A stretch of DNA of 64,000 nt, from the NCBI GenBank assembly GCA_002307215.1, contig DBTU01000030.1, positions 1 through 64,000 on the forward strand. Reading direction: 5' to 3'. Position 1 is the first letter of the stretch; the number at the start of each line of letters is the position of its first letter. The notes under the pieces are model-generated. The model did not search any database, had not been told where the DNA came from, and was given only the letters and a program-made list of their open reading frames with translations. This DNA is from Lachnoclostridium sp. UBA1308. GTDB taxonomy: Bacteria > Bacillota > Clostridia > Lachnospirales > Lachnospiraceae. The translations under genes and the position numbers were made by a program. Positions 60,351-64,000 of the stretch are shown here, one piece after another.

Positions 60351-61388
60351 TTATTCTTGATTATCAAAGTTAACTGTAATGTCGCCACTGCTTAGGGAGG
60401 CGGATAGCTTTCGTTCCCCGTCATTATCTACCTTGAAGTGATCATCATAGTTTTTGTCACCTACTTGTATATCCCCGTAAGAGGTGGTGAGATTAAGGGA
60501 ATAATCGGACTCTTCGCCCAGCAGGCTTAATTCTGCATCGCCATAGCTGTTGTTTAGACGAATCTCCGTCAAATCAGATTCACTGATATCGATATCACCG
60601 CTGCTAAGATCTGACTTTAGGTCGTCAGCATGTACATCCGTGCAGTTGACATCACCATAAGAATCCTTAATTGTCACCGTGTTACAAGTAAGACCGTTGA
60701 TTGTGATATTACCGCTGGAGGAGTTAACACTAAAATCATCAAAGATAACATCTGTTGGTAACTTAAGGTTTCCGGTATTAATATCGGTAAAATCCGAATC
60801 TCCGTAGCTGCTATCAAAATCAAGGATTCCGGTCTGGAAATCAGTTATATCGCTGTCACCGCAGGAAAGATCAATTCTTGACTTGACGGCAGCAGCCTGT
60901 TCCAGTATCAGATCTCCATAGGCGATATCAACCTTTAAATCCTTTGCAACGAAGCCCAATAAGGATACATCCCCGGAGGAAGTGTCAACCGAAAGACTAT
61001 CAAGAGCGGCATCCGCCGGTAGATAAATCGTTATCTGATTATTCAAACTGTAATTCAAGGAGTAAGAATTAGGGAGGGCATGGGAATCATTAAAATATAA
61101 TTTGCCGTCTACCAGTGAATACTCCGGTTGTTCCTCCCAGTATAGATAATTAATCTCTACATAGAAATTATCAGAAGGAACGAACACAACATCTGCGATA
61201 CGAGTATTAATGTCAATCTTAGTAATCGTTTCAGTCGCAGTCTTCTCTACTATATATTCCTTGGCATCCTCTCGCTTAAGTACAGTTGTGGAAGGTAAGG
61301 TAAAACTGAAGCTACAACCGGTCAAAAATACAACCATAAGGATAAAGGACAGGGTAATGGTAACGCATTTTTGTAAACTAATATTCAT
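60351..61388 (-). CDS. DUF4097 family lipoprotein
   Basis: 345 residues from MNISLQKCVTITLSFILMVV; GGGGGAG upstream. A lipoprotein signal with lipobox LTGC places the Cys at ~25. The mature protein is a beta-solenoid with repeating SSGDVSLLG, AYGDLILEQ, SCGDSDITD, SSYGDSDFTD, SSSGNITING and SYGDVNCTD turns, about ten rungs of S(S/Y)GD. Similar in fold to the DUF4097 protein at 56587, but surface-attached by lipid and far longer in repeats. Function unknown; envelope location is the firm part. Confidence 0.85.
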   Translation of the reverse strand: MNISLQKCVTITLSFILMVVFLTGCSFSFTLPSTTVLKREDAKEYIVEKTATETITKIDINTRIADVVFVPSDNFYVEINYLYWEEQPEYSLVDGKLYFNDSHALPNSYSLNYSLNNQITIYLPADAALDSLSVDTSSGDVSLLGFVAKDLKVDIAYGDLILEQAAAVKSRIDLSCGDSDITDFQTGILDFDSSYGDSDFTDINTGNLKLPTDVIFDDFSVNSSSGNITINGLTCNTVTIKDSYGDVNCTDVHADDLKSDLSSGDIDISESDLTEIRLNNSYGDAELSLLGEESDYSLNLTTSYGDIQVGDKNYDDHFKVDNDGERKLSASLSSGDITVNFDNQE

Positions 61389-61661
61389 ATAATCTCCCCC
61401 TACTATGCATTTATACATTTCTTACCATAATATAGCTTGCGGTAAGGGGAATGTCAAGGGAGGTAGGGGTAATATCAGCTGTTTTTAATCAGCTTTTAAT
61501 AAAGCAAAGCGTCATAGCATCTGCCATATATTTCATATTCCTATTGTAATTTGTGATAGATATGCTAAAATGAAGTATTCCTGTATTTTTCTATGATTAT
61601 AATAGAAGATACAGGATACTGTTATCTTTGGTTATTATGGGAGTGGAAGGGGTTAATAAAT

Positions 61662-62840
61662 TTGACAGAGCTATTAGTAAAACTTTTTATAAAGAATAAT
61701 ACCAACGTGGAGAATCAGAAGGTAAGGACAGATTATGGAATATTATCAAGTATTGTGGGGGTCATCTGCAATCTGTTCCTCTTTGGAGTTAAGTTGACGA
61801 TTGGCTTGGTAATCAACAGTATCGCTATCATGGCGGATGCCTTCAACAACTTATCCGATGCCGCATCCTCTGTCATCAGCTTTGTCGGTGTAAAGCTGGC
61901 AGGAAGACCGGCAGATAAAGAGCATCCCTTTGGTCATGGTAGATTTGAATATATCGCTGCACTTGCGGTTGCATTTCTAATTCTGCAGGTGGGCTTTAGT
62001 CTGTTCAAATCCTCCTTCGAGAAGGTGCTACACCCAGGGACTATCACCTTTAATCCTATCCTTGTTGGGATTCTATGTATATCGATTATAATTAAGGTGT
62101 GGATGATGCTTTTCAACCGAAAGCTTGGTAAGCGCATTAACTCCACTGTCATGTTGGCCACCTCGGCGGATTCGCTCAGCGATGTCGTCGTGACTGCAGC
62201 AACCATCATTTCCACGATAATTGCAGGCTTAACCGGCTGGAAGATCGACGGTTATATGGGCGTTGTGGTATCCATATTCGTTATGCTGGCAGGTTTTCGT
62301 ATTGCGAAGGATACACTTGAGCCACTACTGGGGCAGGCTGTTGAGCGGGAAGTATACGAGAAGGTTACCAGTATTGTTATGAGCTATGAGGGAATCGTCG
62401 GCACGCATGACCTGATTATCCACAACTATGGACCAACACACCGCATGGCCACGATCCATGCAGAGGTACCCAGTGATATCGATGTCATGAAAACACATGA
62501 AACCATTGACCGCATTGAGAGGGATGTGCTGAACAGGCTGGACATTATCCTAGTTATCCATATGGACCCGATTGAAGTCAATGATGTCTTGGTGAAGGAA
62601 ATGAAGCAAATGGTTAAGAATGCAGTTGCAGTCCTAGAACCCAAAGCAAATGTTCATGATTTTCGAATCATTAACGGAGAACAACGAATTAATCTTATCT
62701 TTGATCTGGTGATTCCGTATTCTTATTCAAAGCAAGCCGGTCAGAAGCTTCTGGATAATATTGAAGAAGAGGTTCACAATTACGACGAACGTTGTCAGTG
62801 TATCATAACGATGGAGAACAGCTTTATCGCTGATAAATAA
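61662..62840 (+). CDS. cation diffusion facilitator (CDF) transporter
   Basis: 392 residues starting at TTG 9 bases after GGAAGGGG; a longer in-frame reading exists but starts without a site. Six membrane segments. The metal site is in IMADAFNNLSDAAS (helix 2) and TSADSLSDVVVTA (helix 5). HPFGHGRFEYIAA follows helix 2. A cytosolic dimerisation domain lies at ~210-300, plus an ~80-residue C-terminal extension. It exports Zn2+, Mn2+ or Fe2+ in exchange for protons; DxxxD-type ligands cannot settle the metal. Confidence 0.9.
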   Translation: MTELLVKLFIKNNTNVENQKVRTDYGILSSIVGVICNLFLFGVKLTIGLVINSIAIMADAFNNLSDAASSVISFVGVKLAGRPADKEHPFGHGRFEYIAALAVAFLILQVGFSLFKSSFEKVLHPGTITFNPILVGILCISIIIKVWMMLFNRKLGKRINSTVMLATSADSLSDVVVTAATIISTIIAGLTGWKIDGYMGVVVSIFVMLAGFRIAKDTLEPLLGQAVEREVYEKVTSIVMSYEGIVGTHDLIIHNYGPTHRMATIHAEVPSDIDVMKTHETIDRIERDVLNRLDIILVIHMDPIEVNDVLVKEMKQMVKNAVAVLEPKANVHDFRIINGEQRINLIFDLVIPYSYSKQAGQKLLDNIEEEVHNYDERCQCIITMENSFIADK

Positions 62841-62867
62841 AGAGGCATATAGGAGGATTGATAAGCC

Positions 62868-63668
62868 ATGGTTATAGATTTTCATACGCACGTATTTCCG
62901 GATAAAATTGCGGCAAAGACAATCGAGAAGCTGTCGCAGAGGGTTGAAGATGCGAAAGCATTTACTGACGGTACACTGTCGGGACTTAAGAAATCTATGA
63001 AGGAACATTCTATCGATATCTCTGTGGTGCTTCCCGTTATCACGAAGCCCTCACAGTTTGAGACGGTAAATAACTTTGCCGCAGAAATAACCGGTAAGGA
63101 CGGTCTCATATCCTTTGGCGGAATTCATCCGGATATGGAGGATTACGAAGAGGGACTTCGTAAAATAAAAGAACTGGGGCTACTTGGCATCAAGCTACAT
63201 CCGGATTATCAAGAAACCTTTATCGATGATCCCAAGTATGTACGTATCATCCAGTGTGCTACGGACCTCGGACTGATTGTCGTAATCCACGCAGGTCTGG
63301 ATATCGGACTTCCCGATCCGATTCATTGTCCTCCGGACAAGACAGCAGCAATGTTAGCCCAGATTGATTGTGCTGACGCAAAGATTGTCCTTGCCCATAT
63401 GGGAGGCTATGATCAGTGGGACGACGTAGAGGAGTACCTCGTAGGGAAAAATGTATTCTTTGATATCGGGTACTGTATGGGTATGATTGGAAACGAGCAG
63501 TTCTTAAGAATCGTGAGAAATCAAGGGGCAGATCGAATCTTGTTCGCCTCGGACTCCCCCTGGAGCGGTCAGAAGGAAACGTTAGAGTATCTGAAAAGGC
63601 TTGATCTTACAGAGGAAGAGTTGGAGTGCATACTGCATGTGAACGCAGAGGAGTTATTGGGATTATAA
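62868..63668 (+). CDS. amidohydrolase family protein (ACMSD-like)
   Basis: 266 residues. Metal-dependent TIM-barrel hydrolase: H6 and H8 (DFHTHVFPD), KLHPDYQ, VIHAGLDIG, LAHMGGYDQW and late Asp in FASDSPWSGQ. It belongs to the amidohydrolase-2 group that includes ACMSD and gamma-resorcylate decarboxylase; substrate unknown. GGAGG precedes the ATG, 27 bases after the CDF gene, so the two form an operon. Confidence 0.88.
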   Translation: MVIDFHTHVFPDKIAAKTIEKLSQRVEDAKAFTDGTLSGLKKSMKEHSIDISVVLPVITKPSQFETVNNFAAEITGKDGLISFGGIHPDMEDYEEGLRKIKELGLLGIKLHPDYQETFIDDPKYVRIIQCATDLGLIVVIHAGLDIGLPDPIHCPPDKTAAMLAQIDCADAKIVLAHMGGYDQWDDVEEYLVGKNVFFDIGYCMGMIGNEQFLRIVRNQGADRILFASDSPWSGQKETLEYLKRLDLTEEELECILHVNAEELLGL

Positions 63669-63690
63669 ATTTGCACAATTTCGCTATTGA

Positions 63691-63831
63691 ATGGTAATGC
63701 ATAAGATCGTTCATTTGCAACACGCTTCCGCTTGGATGAAGTACGTAGTGGTACATAAGGTCCTAAAATACAGGACATAGGTATCAACGACTTCATACAG
63801 TTGCTCATCGTATGATCTTATGTATTACCAT
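63691..63831. repeat. 141-bp palindromic repeat after the amidohydrolase gene
   Basis: Terminal arms ATGGTAATGCATAAGATC (63691-63708) and GATCTTATGTATTACCAT (63814-63831) differ at one base. Further matches include TTTGCAAC/GTTGC, and GTCCT/AGGAC forms a central hairpin. No ORF and no clear target duplication. It begins 22 bases after the stop codon. Confidence 0.65.
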
Positions 63832-64000
63832 AGGGTGGCCTGTTTATGTACAAATTGACGAAGCTAAAAATATATAGGGCTTGACACCCTAACCATACAC
63901 CTTTATTCACATGAAATCTATGAAAGGGACTTTTTCAGTGCCCCTGATAAATATGCGGGAATAATTTGGCTAGCGATTGGAATAATAAAACTGTCTGGCT
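63832..64000. other. window end, no gene seen
   Basis: TTGACA at 63881-63886 with TATTCA 17 bases on (63904-63909) could be a weak promoter reading rightward out of the window. No ORF is supported. Confidence 0.3.

Overview
The window looks like chromosome from a low-GC, spore-forming, anaerobic member of the Lachnospiraceae (Clostridium cluster XIVa, the group of Lachnoclostridium phytofermentans and Anaerocolumna). The support is: a complete DUF1385-prmC-prfA block behind rpmE, a DUF4364 gene, a Lachnospiraceae-type Rho with a long polar insert, an intracellular cellobiose phosphorylase, an alpha/beta-type SASP, two Csp-like germination-type subtilases, and Firmicutes-style strong GGAGG ribosome binding sites. 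The genus is an inference from gene content, not from a marker search.

Region 1 (1-4440) is the right end of an integrated element. It holds small phage- or ICE-like genes, an XRE regulator behind a perfect 14-bp inverted repeat, two secreted-protein genes with duplicated terminators, and a lysogeny-type switch. In the switch, a leftward XRE repressor and a rightward small gene flank three 16-bp operators. A sigma-A promoter follows, with a LexA-type box between its -35 and -10. The element ends in a 3'-only fragment of tRNA-Leu(UAG), which is the attachment site.

Region 2 (4440-16300) starts the core chromosome: nudC, a Trk/Ktr potassium system with two RCK subunits around a CNNM/CorC transporter, an unusual Pro/Cys-rich choice-of-anchor-A protein, a DJ-1 family protein, an AGCS amino-acid/sodium symporter, a SASP and glmM. 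Region 3 (16300-31100) is housekeeping: tig-clpP-clpX-engB, DUF4364, a radical SAM gene, malic enzyme, rho, rpmE, DUF1385, prmC, prfA and a TrmH-type methyltransferase. A MITE-like element has rewritten the C-terminus of the radical SAM protein, and the 3' end of prfA has been duplicated around a decayed insertion.

Region 4 (31100-49200) carries a VTC/DUF4956 pair, NfeD, an LTA-synthase-like enzyme, a patatin, argF, coaX, dusB, asd, cellobiose phosphorylase, a GT2-TagF fusion and a CPBP protease. Region 5 (49200-64000) has an ECF S-component followed by an in-frame 12-bp tandem repeat, a 0.3-kb palindromic element, the infC-rpmI-rplT operon with an AUU start and attenuator, tandem Csp-like proteases, a cell-envelope group (LiaF-like, two DUF4097 proteins, D,D-carboxypeptidase, CPBP protease, YbjQ), a CDF transporter, an amidohydrolase and another palindromic repeat.

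Recurring themes are envelope and teichoic-acid biology, sporulation and germination, and small palindromic elements placed exactly at gene ends. I found no CRISPR array, no transposase gene, no rRNA and no complete tRNA. All calls come from reading the sequence; no database search was run.
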